A stretch of DNA of 13,793 nt from an uncultured Clostridia bacterium (lineage in GTDB: Bacteria > Bacillota > Clostridia > TANB77 > CAG-508), in assembly GCA_947595555.1 (NCBI GenBank), contig CANQES010000031.1:1-13793 (forward strand), written 5' to 3'. The stretch's first letter is position 1. The number at the start of each line of letters is the position of its first letter. Shown here one piece after another: positions 1 through 6,299 of the stretch. The position numbers were made by a program, and so were the translations under genes. The notes beneath the pieces are model-generated. The model did not search any database, was not told the origin of the DNA, and was given only the letters and a program-made list of their open reading frames with translations.

Positions 1-1
1 A

Positions 2-274
2 AATTGTGATGATAGTTATATAAAAAATTCATTTGAGAAGTTTCAAAATGCAACAAGAGATTCTGTTTATAAAAGTGATTTGCCTAACAATGAGATTTAT
101 TGTACTAGTGTAAAAGGTAAAAAAAGATATATTAATCCTTTAGTTAGCTCTGACATTAAAACTTGTAGAATAAAAGATGTTTCTACTATTGCAAATAATG
201 ATATTAATAATTTTTTAAATATGAAACTTCATAAATTTATTGGATTTAACTTTGATTTTAAACCATATGTATAA
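2..274 (+). CDS. 3' end of an unrecognised gene (5' truncated by window edge)
   Basis: The frame is open from base 2 to the TAA at 272-274 and gives about 90 C-terminal residues. A TTG at 80 could serve as a start, but the frame continues upstream without a stop and no good ribosome binding site precedes the TTG. I therefore read this as the tail of a longer protein that begins outside the window. The visible part is rich in Lys and Asn and has no membrane segment. The block GKKRYINPLV, then a CRIKDVS segment and a short predicted helix (NNDINNFLNMK), looks like a conserved domain end, but I cannot name the family. The AT-rich codon use matches the neighbours. The coding call is moderately certain; the function is unknown. 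Confidence 0.6.
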   Translation, partial: NCDDSYIKNSFEKFQNATRDSVYKSDLPNNEIYCTSVKGKKRYINPLVSSDIKTCRIKDVSTIANNDINNFLNMKLHKFIGFNFDFKPYV

Positions 275-319
275 ATTTATCAAGCAATTCATATACTATT
301 AATGTCAATTTAGTTTCAC

Positions 320-354
320 AAGTTAAATATTATATGTTAAAATATATTTAACTT
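320..354. repeat. Perfect 11-bp inverted repeat (hairpin or operator)
   Basis: AAGTTAAATAT at 320-330 is the exact reverse complement of ATATTTAACTT at 344-354, with a 13-base spacer. It lies 45 bases after the partial gene. No T-tract follows, so it is not a classical terminator. It could be a weak 3' end hairpin or a palindromic protein-binding site. Confidence 0.5.
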
Positions 355-399
355 AACCCTCTGCTACTTTTGTAGTAAGACGGGAGCCTAAATGATTTT

Positions 400-424
400 G
401 GAGAGTTCTAGCAACTCTCCTTCT
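400..424 (+). terminator. Terminator-like hairpin downstream of the partial gene
   Basis: GGAGAGTT (400-407) pairs perfectly with AACTCTCC (413-420) around a CTAGC loop and is followed by TTCTT. It is preceded by a smaller hairpin, TGCTAC/GTAGTA with a TTTT loop (about 362-377), and by CCC/GGG blocks that could pair around it. Together, 355-424 reads as a compact structured RNA ending in a weak intrinsic terminator. It most simply terminates the upstream gene. It does not match any riboswitch consensus that I know. Confidence 0.5.
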
Positions 425-486
425 TAAATTGTATATTATTATTTAGTAAAAAATCTGATAATTTGTTTATCAATTAAATCAAGTGA

Positions 487-645
487 TATACTAGATATTT
501 TTACATTTCTTCTAACAGTATCTTTGAAAATTCTTTGTTTACTAATTGTTGTTATTTGGTTAATGAGTGCAATACTATTGGTAAAATTGATGGAAAATAC
601 TTAAATACAATAAATGAAAAAATAGAAATGGAATTTTTTGAATAA
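487..645 (+). pseudogene. Possible gene remnant, protein-like tail without a start
   Basis: Frame 1 is open from just after the TGA at 484-486 to the TAA at 643-645, about 52 codons, with no ATG and no ribosome binding site. The last 25 or so residues (NTIGKIDGKYLNTINEKIEM and following) read like a real C-terminus. They weakly resemble the IGKLDxxTMxKINEAL ending of MazF/PemK toxins. That resemblance is from memory and is not proof. If real, this is a 5'-deleted remnant; otherwise it is a chance open stretch in AT-rich DNA. Confidence 0.25.
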
Positions 646-649
646 AATA

Positions 650-678
650 TTGACTTAATGAGTAAAATATAGTATCAT
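650..678 (+). promoter_or_regulatory. Sigma-A promoter of the small RNA
   Basis: TTGACT (650-655) and TATCAT (673-678) each match consensus at five of six positions and are separated by exactly 17 bases. Transcription would start near 685. No reading frame follows; the transcript instead runs into the hairpin unit that ends at 784. Confidence 0.7.
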
Positions 679-684
679 AGTATT

Positions 685-784
685 ATAGAAAGTAATCTAT
701 TAAGATTGCTGTGGGAGGAACGAAAGTTCCAGTTAATTGCTATGGGAGGCAACTAGTTAGGAATAATTAGTTGCCAGTTTTTTT
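685..784 (+). ncRNA. Candidate ~100-nt small RNA with tandem hairpin motif
   Basis: This is a complete small transcription unit: a good promoter just upstream, about 100 bases without a credible reading frame, and a strong intrinsic terminator. The RNA has three hairpins. The first is AATCT-ATTA-AGATT (694-707). The second is GGAAC-GAAA-GTTCC (717-730). The third is a 12-bp stem (748-759 with 764-775) closed by GGAA. The 9-base linker GCTRTGGGA occurs twice, at 708-716 and 739-747, each time directly before a stem beginning GG, and AGTT follows both stems. Over ATTGCTRTGGGAGG the two copies differ at one base, with a period of 31. Both GAAA and GGAA are GNRA tetraloops. The layout suggests a regulatory RNA or a small tandem aptamer. 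I recognise no known family. No gene follows closely: the next start is at 1028 and has its own promoter. Confidence 0.6.
748..784 (+). terminator. Intrinsic terminator of the small RNA
   Basis: Twelve base pairs (748-759 with 764-775, one G-U wobble) are closed by a GGAA loop, then AG and seven Ts at 778-784. This is one of the clearest terminators in the window. Its stem also forms the second copy of the tandem motif. Confidence 0.85.
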
Positions 785-968
785 ATGCTTATAATTTTGA
801 TATACATTTAACATTTACGACTTTTCTTGTATTTATTGTGATATCTGCGTTAGATAGTTTTATTTATATAAAGTTATACATATCGGGAGTGTGGCTGTCG
901 CTTCGCTTCGTTACATCTTAATATTTTCATTTTGATTTTTTAGCATTTACCAGAAGTTCCTATAAAAA
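785..968. other. Gene-free spacer with a short GC-richer patch
   Basis: No supported gene is present. The stretch is AT-rich apart from about 884-911, where GGGAGTGTGGCTGTCG runs into the repeated CTTCG units of CGCTTCGCTTCG. This patch stands out from the surrounding composition and belongs to no reading frame that I can defend. It may be a remnant of inserted DNA. No terminal inverted repeats or target duplications are visible around it. Confidence 0.4.
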
Positions 969-973
969 TTGAC

Positions 974-1000
974 TTGACAAATTAGATAAAAATATATAAT
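974..1000 (+). promoter_or_regulatory. Rubrerythrin promoter
   Basis: TTGACA (974-979) is followed by TATAAT (995-1000) with a 15-base spacer. An overlapping TTGACT at 969-974 gives 20 bases, and other TAATAT-like hexamers lie just downstream. Both elements are at consensus, so a strong promoter is likely even though the best spacing is not exactly 17. Confidence 0.6.
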
Positions 1001-1027
1001 AATATAAGAAAACAAGGAGGTAAAGAT

Positions 1028-1576
1028 ATGAAAGCATATGTATGTAAAGTATGTGGATACATACACTTTGGTGAAGAAGCACCAGAAAGATGTCCACAAT
1101 GTGGAGCAGGAAAAGACATGTTTGAAGAAAGGAAAGAAACACAAGGAGCTAATGACTATGCTGATGAGCATAAAATAGGGGTAGCACAAGGATTGGACGA
1201 AGAAGTTGTAAAAGGATTAAAAGATAACTTTATGGGAGAATGTACAGAAGTAGGAATGTATATAGCAATGAGCCGTCAAGCAGACAGAGATGGTTATCCA
1301 GAAATAGCAGAGGCATTTAAAAGATATGCATGGGAAGAAGCAGAACATGCTGCAAAATTTGCAGAGTTATTAGGAGAAGTAGTACATGCGGATACAAAGA
1401 AAAACTTGACTTTAAGAGCAGAAGCAGAATGTGGAGCTTGTAAGGGCAAAAAGGAACTTGCGACAAGAGCAAAAGAATTGGGCTATGATGCTATTCATGA
1501 TACAGTTCATGAAATGTGTAAAGATGAGGCAAGACATGGAAGAGGATTTGAAGGATTATTAAAAAGATATTTTTAG
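1028..1576 (+). CDS. Reverse rubrerythrin (rubredoxin domain at N-terminus)
   Basis: This is a cytoplasmic non-haem iron peroxidase that reduces hydrogen peroxide, and in clostridial relatives also oxygen, using electrons passed through rubredoxin-type iron. Of 182 residues, the first 35 form a short rubredoxin domain with the iron ligands CKVC (Cys6, Cys9) and CPQC (Cys22, Cys25). Residues about 50-182 form a ferritin-like four-helix diiron domain with Glu71, the EEAEH box (Glu104, His107), Glu132/Glu134, and the DEARH box (Glu167, His170). The domain order is the reverse of classical rubrerythrin, in which rubredoxin is C-terminal. The start is supported by AAGGAGG at 1014-1020, seven bases upstream of the ATG. 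The gene is monocistronic, with its own promoter and terminator. In clostridia such genes are usually under peroxide (PerR) control; I see no clear operator here. Confidence 0.93.
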   Translation: MKAYVCKVCGYIHFGEEAPERCPQCGAGKDMFEERKETQGANDYADEHKIGVAQGLDEEVVKGLKDNFMGECTEVGMYIAMSRQADRDGYPEIAEAFKRYAWEEAEHAAKFAELLGEVVHADTKKNLTLRAEAECGACKGKKELATRAKELGYDAIHDTVHEMCKDEARHGRGFEGLLKRYF

Positions 1577-1592
1577 AGAACTATAAAAGAAG

Positions 1593-1622
1593 CCAAAGGG
1601 AAAGCAAATCCTTTGGTTTTTT
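1593..1622. terminator. Terminator shared by rubrerythrin and thioesterase genes
   Basis: CCAAAGG (1593-1599) pairs with CCTTTGG (1610-1616) and is followed by six Ts, a good terminator for the + strand gene. Read on the - strand, the same hairpin is followed by CTTCTTTTAT, so it may also serve the converging thioesterase gene that stops at 1633. Confidence 0.8.
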
Positions 1623-1632
1623 ATAATTAAAA

Positions 1633-2052
1633 TTATTTGTTATTTTTTAAGTTTTCAAATTTTTCATAAAAATCGAAACAAACTTTTTTTAAATTAATTG
1701 GTTTTAAGTTTATATCAGTAAAACAATGTTTAGTTTCTCCTGTTAGTACTATATCATTTGTTTTTTCATTGGTAACTTCATATCCCATAGTTAAACGAAC
1801 GCCATTAAAATCTTTTACGAAAGGTTTAATGACAATGACATCGTCAAAAGTAACGTGTCTTTTAAAATCTAAATTAACACCAAGAACTGGAATCATAATG
1901 CCATGATTCTCATATGCAGAATAAGGCATATCATTAACAAGAAGCATTTCACATCTAGCTTCTTCCAAAAATCGTATATAATTTGAATGATGTACAACTC
2001 CCATACGGTCTGTTTCATAATAATTGATTTTTCTTTTGAATATAAAACTCAT
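1633..2052 (-). CDS. Hotdog-fold acyl-CoA thioesterase (YbgC/4HBT type)
   Basis: It probably hydrolyses acyl-CoA thioesters in the cytoplasm; the substrate cannot be read from sequence. The N-terminal motif YYETDRMGVVHHSNY is the signature of the 4-hydroxybenzoyl-CoA thioesterase/YbgC group and places the expected catalytic Asp at residue 15 of the 139-residue form. FLEEAR follows, as is usual in this family, and the length is normal. An upstream in-frame ATG at 2064 would add four residues (MRYI). I prefer the ATG at 2052 for two reasons. The ribosome binding sequence GAAAGGA abuts 2064 but lies about 11 bases from 2052. The promoter predicts a transcription start near 2072, too close to 2064. 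The gene stands alone between convergent and divergent neighbours. Confidence 0.85.
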   Translation of the reverse strand: MSFIFKRKINYYETDRMGVVHHSNYIRFLEEARCEMLLVNDMPYSAYENHGIMIPVLGVNLDFKRHVTFDDVIVIKPFVKDFNGVRLTMGYEVTNEKTNDIVLTGETKHCFTDINLKPINLKKVCFDFYEKFENLKNNK

Positions 2053-2078
2053 TATATATCGCATCCTTTCAAAAGAAT

Positions 2079-2107
2079 ATTATAACTAAAATAAATTTGT
2101 TTGTCAA
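2079..2107 (-). promoter_or_regulatory. Consensus promoter of the thioesterase gene
   Basis: On the - strand, TTGACA (2107-2102) and TATAAT (2084-2079) are both perfect consensus and 17 bases apart. The predicted start near 2072 leaves a leader of only about 20 bases, which leaves no room for a riboswitch. Confidence 0.85.
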
Positions 2108-2221
2108 TTTTGTTTTGGTTTTTGCATATTTTCAAATTACACAAAAATTTCTTACACACTCGTAAACAAGCTCACTAACGTGACTCAAAGACAAAAATTT
2201 AAACTAAATACTTATCAAATG

Positions 2222-2250
2222 TTGAAAAAAGTTATATAGTATAGTATAAT
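2222..2250 (+). promoter_or_regulatory. Promoter of the 108-residue orphan gene
   Basis: TTGAAA (2222-2227) and TATAAT (2245-2250) are separated by exactly 17 bases. The predicted leader is about 50 bases. The stretch between this promoter and the divergent thioesterase promoter (2108-2221) holds no gene. It contains a 10-base direct repeat, ACAAAAATTT, at 2141-2150 and 2191-2200, and a tiny TCAC/GTGA hairpin at 2172-2183. Confidence 0.75.
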
Positions 2251-2306
2251 CAGATAGACATTTTTTAGAAGAACTCTAGGTATAGAATTCAAAAGGGGGA
2301 AAAAAT

Positions 2307-2633
2307 ATGATTCGGAGGAATAAACACGTAAAGATAATGTCTCATTCTGCAAAAATAATTGTACGGAGTCAAAATGGAGACAAAACAAGAAGCGTATTCA
2401 GAAGGGGAGAGTTAGAAGCCTTTGAACAAAATCTACAAAAAATATCAGACATTGCAAAAAGAAATGAGGGAATGATGGTCTTAGAATGCCTTCTCTCTGG
2501 AAGAAAAGTAATATTGGAAAATAAAAAAATCTTTTTATACACAGCAGTTGTGTATGGAGAAATCGAGGCCAATTGGGTTGTCACCAAAAACAATGAACTT
2601 TATTCTCTGCTTGAGGATTTAGTTCAGTCCTAA
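2307..2633 (+). CDS. Small uncharacterised protein upstream of dnaE
   Basis: I do not recognise this 108-residue protein. It starts very basic (MIRRNKHVKIM), continues with an alternating hydrophobic segment (KIIVRSQ), a central helix-like stretch (ELEAFEQNLQKISDIAKR), two strand-like segments (MMVLECLL, KIFLYTAVVYG) and an acidic C-terminal helix. It therefore looks like a small soluble alpha/beta protein with no signal peptide or membrane segment. AAAAGGGGG at 2291-2299 supports the ATG at 2307. Codons 3-4 are the Arg codons CGG AGG and by chance look like a second ribosome binding site; the next in-frame ATG (2337) is too far away to use it. The gene has its own promoter and a terminator before dnaE, so it is probably an independent unit. 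Confidence 0.75.
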   Translation: MIRRNKHVKIMSHSAKIIVRSQNGDKTRSVFRRGELEAFEQNLQKISDIAKRNEGMMVLECLLSGRKVILENKKIFLYTAVVYGEIEANWVVTKNNELYSLLEDLVQS

Positions 2634-2640
2634 ATAAAGA

Positions 2641-2678
2641 AAAAAGCTATTCAAATCGTAAGAGGAGAATGGCTTTTT
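2641..2678 (+). terminator. Terminator after the 108-residue gene
   Basis: AAAAAGCTATTC (2641-2652) pairs with GAATGGCTTTTT (2667-2678), giving 12 pairs with one G-U. The T-run lies at the end of the 3' arm. It separates this gene from the dnaE promoter that follows. Confidence 0.75.
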
Positions 2679-2718
2679 CGATAAATCTAAAATTTATATA
2701 GTAAATTTGAAAAAAAAA

Positions 2719-2727
2719 TGATATAAT
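2719..2727 (+). promoter_or_regulatory. Extended -10 promoter of dnaE
   Basis: TGATATAAT carries a perfect TATAAT (2722-2727) with the TG of an extended -10 element. The TTGAAA at 2707-2712 is only nine bases away and cannot be its -35. No good -35 is present at normal spacing, so the TG element probably substitutes for it. Confidence 0.6.
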
Positions 2728-2755
2728 CACAAAAAAGAAAAGAGAGGAAAACTAT

Positions 2756-5700
2756 ATGTCAAAATTTGTGCATTTACATATCCATAGTGAATACAGTTTA
2801 TTAGATGGAGCAAATCGAATTAAGGATTTGCCAGTAAGAGCAAAAGAATTAGGCATGGATGCCATCGCATTAACAGACCATGGGGCAATGTATGGAGTAA
2901 TTGATTTTTATAAAGCATGTAAAAAAGAAGGGGTAAAGCCTATAATTGGATGTGAAGTATATGTAGCACCAAGAAGTCGATTTGACAAAGAACCTAATAT
3001 TGATAATCATTATAATCATCTTATTCTGTTAGCAAAAAATAAGCAAGGATATCAAAATTTAAGCAAGTTAGTTTCAATTGGTTTTGTAGATGGCTATTAT
3101 TATAAACCACGAATTGATTTGGAAGTTTTAGAACAATATCATGAAGGTTTAATATGCCTTAGTGCGTGTTTAGCAGGAGCAGTTAATCAAGCTTTATTAA
3201 ATGGTGAAAATGAAAAAGCAGAAGAAATTGCACTTTGGCATAAAAGGGTTTTTGGAGAGGATTATTATATTGAAATTCAAAACAATGGAATTAAAGAGCA
3301 GGTTTTAGCAAATCAAAAGCTAATTGCATTAGCAAGAAAATTAGATATTCCACTCGTGGCTACTAATGATGCACATTATTTAAAAAGAGAAGATGCTTAT
3401 AATCATGAGGTTTTATTATGCATTCAAACTGGTAAGAGAATGAGTGACATAGATAGAATGCGTTTTGATACTGACGAATTATATGTGAAATCACCAGAAG
3501 AAATGATAGAGTATTTTAAAGCATTTCCAGATGCTATTGAAAACACAGTAAAAATAGCAGAAAAATGTAATGTAGAGTTTGAATTTGGACATACTATTTT
3601 ACCGAATTATGACGTACCACCAGAATTCCCAACACATTATGATTATTTAAAAAAATTATGTGATGATGGAATTAAAAAAAGATATGGAGAAAATCCTTCA
3701 AAAGAGATATTAGAAAGAGCAGAATATGAATTAGACGTCATTAAGAAAATGGGATATGTAGATTATTTTTTAATCGTATGGGACTTTATTCATTATGCTA
3801 AAACTCACCATATACCAGTAGGACCAGGACGTGGGTCTGGAGCAGGTTCTATTATTGCCTATGCCATTGAAATTACAGATATTGACCCAATGAAATATGG
3901 ACTTCTTTTTGAAAGGTTTTTAAATCCAGAAAGAATTAGTATGCCTGATTTTGACGTGGATTTTTGTTATGAACATAGGCAAGATGTTATTGATTATGTT
4001 TCAGAAAAGTATGGTCACGACCATGTGTCCCAGATTATTACATTTGGTACTATGGCTGCTAAAATGGTTATTAGGGATGTTGCAAGAGTATTGGATGTTC
4101 CATATTCAGAAGCAGATAGTTTAGCAAAAATGATACCAAATGAGCTACATATAACAATTCAAAAAGCATTGGAACAAAATAAGGAATTAAGAGAAAGATA
4201 CGAAACAGAAGAAACTGTTAAAAAAGTTTTAGATATTGCAATGGGATTAGAAGGAATGCCAAGGCAGGCTTCTACTCATGCATGTGGGGTTGTAATCACA
4301 AAGGAGCCAGTAGATACATATGTACCTCTATATGTTCGTGATGGACAAATTTCTACTCAATATATTATGACTACATTAGAAGAATTAGGTTTATTAAAAA
4401 TGGACTTTTTGGGGTTAAGAACTTTAACTGTTATTCAAGATACTATAGATTTAGTGAAAGAAAATAGAGGTATAGATGTTGAATTCGATTCAGAGATGTC
4501 TGATCCCAAAGTTTATAAACTATGGCAAGAAGGAAAGTCTTGTGGTATTTTCCAATTTGAATCACAAGGTATGACAAACTTTATGAAGGAATTAAAACCA
4601 GACTGCTTAGAAGATTTAATTGCTGGTGTTTCATTATATAGACCAGGACCAATGGATCAGATTCCAAGATATGTAAAGGGAAAATTAAATCCAGGGCATA
4701 ATGAGTACACTCATCCAAGCTTAGAGCCAATTTTGAATGTAACTTATGGATGTATGGTATATCAGGAACAAGTTATGCAAATTGTTCGTGATTTAGCTGG
4801 ATATTCTTTAGGAAGAGCAGATTTAGTAAGACGTGCCATGGGAAAGAAAAAGCTAGATGTTATGTCAAAAGAAAGAGAAGTATTTATTCACGGTCAAGTT
4901 GATGATGAAGGCAACATCATAGTTCCAGGGTGTGTGAGAAATGGAATTGATGAAGCATCAGCCAATAAAATATTTGATGAAATGTCAGAATTTGCAAAAT
5001 ATGCATTTAACAAGTCGCATGCTGCCTGCTATGCCGTTATAGCATACCGAACAGCCTATTTAAAAGCATATTATCCAGCTGAATTTATGGCAGCCACTTT
5101 AAATAGTTTTTTGGGTAATTTAGATAAAATACCACAATATATTGATGAATGTAAAGCTCTTGGTATGTCAATTTTAAAACCAGACATTAATAAAAGTGAT
5201 ACAAAATTTACAACTGAATATGAAGATGGAAAAGCTAAACTTCGTTTTGGATTAGGAAGTATTAAGAATGTAGGAACTGTGCCAGTAGATAATATAGTAA
5301 AAGAAAGAAAAACAAATGGAGTTTATAAAAGTTTTACAGATTTTTGTGAAAGAATAGCAGATGAAGCAGTTAATAAAAAATGTGTGGAAAGTTTGATAAA
5401 AGCAGGAGCATTTGACGAATTTGAGCAGACAAGAAGTACCTTGTTAGCTTCTTTTGAAGGAATTATTGATACAATCCAGTCAGGAAGAAAAAAAGGATTT
5501 GATGGACAAGTATCAATGTTTGATTTAGGTTCAGAAGAAGAGAAAAAAGAAATGAATGATATAAAATATACTTTTGAGGAACATGAAGAAATGTCAAATA
5601 AAGAATTATTATCTATTGAAAAAGACATGTTAGGAATTTATATTTCAGGTCATCCATTGGAAAAGTTGAGATACCAAATAGAAACTCAAGCTAATATCAA

Positions 5701-6247
5701 TACTATACAGTTAAGAGACATTGATGAACAAATGAATTCACAGATGATGGTGGAAGGGATGGAAGTACAAGAAAAACCAAAATTTGTGGATGGACAAAAA
5801 GTAAAATATGCTGGAATAATTACATCAATTAAAAAGAAATATACTAAAAATAATAAAATTATGGCTTTTGTTACAGTAGAAGATTTATACGGTACAGCAG
5901 AGATTATTGTATTTGAAAATGTATATATAAATGCTGGAAAAAGTCTTGTAGAAGAAAACATTGTTATGATAGAAGGACGTTTAAGTGTACGAGAAGATGA
6001 TACAACAACGATTATTGCTAGTGATATCAAAGATTTTGGAGAACAAAAGCAAAAAGTATTTACTTTAGATATTACAAATGCAAGTGAAGAGCAAAAGGAA
6101 AAACTAAGAGGTCTAATTCGTTATTTTAATGGTGATAAAAATAATATGAATGTGCAAATCAAAATAGGCGAAGATATTAAACCATGTGGACAAATTTATT
6201 TTACAGAAGATATCGGTAAATTATTTAATGACGTATTAGCAAAATGA
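2756..6247 (+). CDS. dnaE: DNA polymerase III alpha subunit, DnaE type
   Basis: This is a replicative C-family DNA polymerase catalytic subunit of 1163 residues, the usual DnaE length. Residues 1 to about 280 form the PHP domain with HLHIH (His6, His8, His10), LTDHG and TNDAHY, so its metal site looks intact and may retain nuclease or pyrophosphatase activity. The polymerase core carries GPGRGSGAGS from residue 356, PDFDVDF with catalytic Asp400 and Asp402, and the third Asp550 in KMDFLGLRTLT. A tandem helix-hairpin-helix region follows. An OB-fold lies at about 1010-1090, followed by a C-terminal domain. There is no internal proofreading exonuclease domain, which separates it from PolC. The start is supported by AGAGGA at 2743-2748, seven bases before the ATG. 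In Firmicutes it normally works alongside PolC, which is not in this window. Confidence 0.97.
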   Translation: MSKFVHLHIHSEYSLLDGANRIKDLPVRAKELGMDAIALTDHGAMYGVIDFYKACKKEGVKPIIGCEVYVAPRSRFDKEPNIDNHYNHLILLAKNKQGYQNLSKLVSIGFVDGYYYKPRIDLEVLEQYHEGLICLSACLAGAVNQALLNGENEKAEEIALWHKRVFGEDYYIEIQNNGIKEQVLANQKLIALARKLDIPLVATNDAHYLKREDAYNHEVLLCIQTGKRMSDIDRMRFDTDELYVKSPEEMIEYFKAFPDAIENTVKIAEKCNVEFEFGHTILPNYDVPPEFPTHYDYLKKLCDDGIKKRYGENPSKEILERAEYELDVIKKMGYVDYFLIVWDFIHYAKTHHIPVGPGRGSGAGSIIAYAIEITDIDPMKYGLLFERFLNPERISMPDFDVDFCYEHRQDVIDYVSEKYGHDHVSQIITFGTMAAKMVIRDVARVLDVPYSEADSLAKMIPNELHITIQKALEQNKELRERYETEETVKKVLDIAMGLEGMPRQASTHACGVVITKEPVDTYVPLYVRDGQISTQYIMTTLEELGLLKMDFLGLRTLTVIQDTIDLVKENRGIDVEFDSEMSDPKVYKLWQEGKSCGIFQFESQGMTNFMKELKPDCLEDLIAGVSLYRPGPMDQIPRYVKGKLNPGHNEYTHPSLEPILNVTYGCMVYQEQVMQIVRDLAGYSLGRADLVRRAMGKKKLDVMSKEREVFIHGQVDDEGNIIVPGCVRNGIDEASANKIFDEMSEFAKYAFNKSHAACYAVIAYRTAYLKAYYPAEFMAATLNSFLGNLDKIPQYIDECKALGMSILKPDINKSDTKFTTEYEDGKAKLRFGLGSIKNVGTVPVDNIVKERKTNGVYKSFTDFCERIADEAVNKKCVESLIKAGAFDEFEQTRSTLLASFEGIIDTIQSGRKKGFDGQVSMFDLGSEEEKKEMNDIKYTFEEHEEMSNKELLSIEKDMLGIYISGHPLEKLRYQIETQANINTIQLRDIDEQMNSQMMVEGMEVQEKPKFVDGQKVKYAGIITSIKKKYTKNNKIMAFVTVEDLYGTAEIIVFENVYINAGKSLVEENIVMIEGRLSVREDDTTTIIASDIKDFGEQKQKVFTLDITNASEEQKEKLRGLIRYFNGDKNNMNVQIKIGEDIKPCGQIYFTEDIGKLFNDVLAK

Positions 6248-6256
6248 GAGTTTTGA

Positions 6257-6299
6257 GAGGATTATGGGGTCGTCCCCAAATCCTCCCAAATCCTTTTTT
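6257..6299. terminator. dnaE terminator with a 10-bp tandem duplication
   Basis: AGGATT-AT-GGGG (6258-6269) can pair with either of two consecutive copies of CCCAAATCCT, at 6275-6284 and 6285-6294. Pairing with the second copy places the Ts at 6295-6299 directly after the stem; pairing with the first leaves 10 bases in between. The T-run overlaps the stop codon of the converging ATPase gene (6298-6300). On the - strand the hairpin is not followed by a strong T-run. Confidence 0.75.

Noticed and set aside
400..420. PreQ1-like riboswitch because of the TTCTAGC loop
   Set aside because: The loop text resembles part of the PreQ1-I aptamer, but the A-rich tail needed for the pseudoknot is missing and no queuosine gene follows.
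685..784. Type III toxin-antitoxin RNA repeat array
   Set aside because: Promoter, short repeats and terminator fit superficially, but there are only two copies, the second is the terminator itself, and no toxin gene follows.
685..784. CRISPR array
   Set aside because: The period is 31 bases but only two units exist, the intervening sequence forms hairpins rather than spacers, and no cas gene is present.
947..1189. Two hydrophobic - strand open frames overlapping the rubrerythrin start
   Set aside because: They are antisense shadows of the rubrerythrin gene and its AT-rich promoter. There is no ribosome binding site, and the composition is Phe/Tyr/Ser-rich as expected from reversed AT-rich coding DNA.
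2141..2200. Direct repeat ACAAAAATTT as an insertion target duplication
   Set aside because: The repeats are 50 bases apart with no mobile-element ends between them, and an A/T decamer of this kind can recur by chance.
2314..2318. Internal GGAGG as an alternative ribosome binding site in the 108-residue gene
   Set aside because: The next in-frame ATG is 18 bases away, too far, and AAAAGGGGG upstream of 2307 already explains initiation.
2369..2593. 74-residue - strand open frame
   Set aside because: It lies wholly inside the 108-residue gene, has no upstream signals and reads as reverse complement of Lys/Glu codons.
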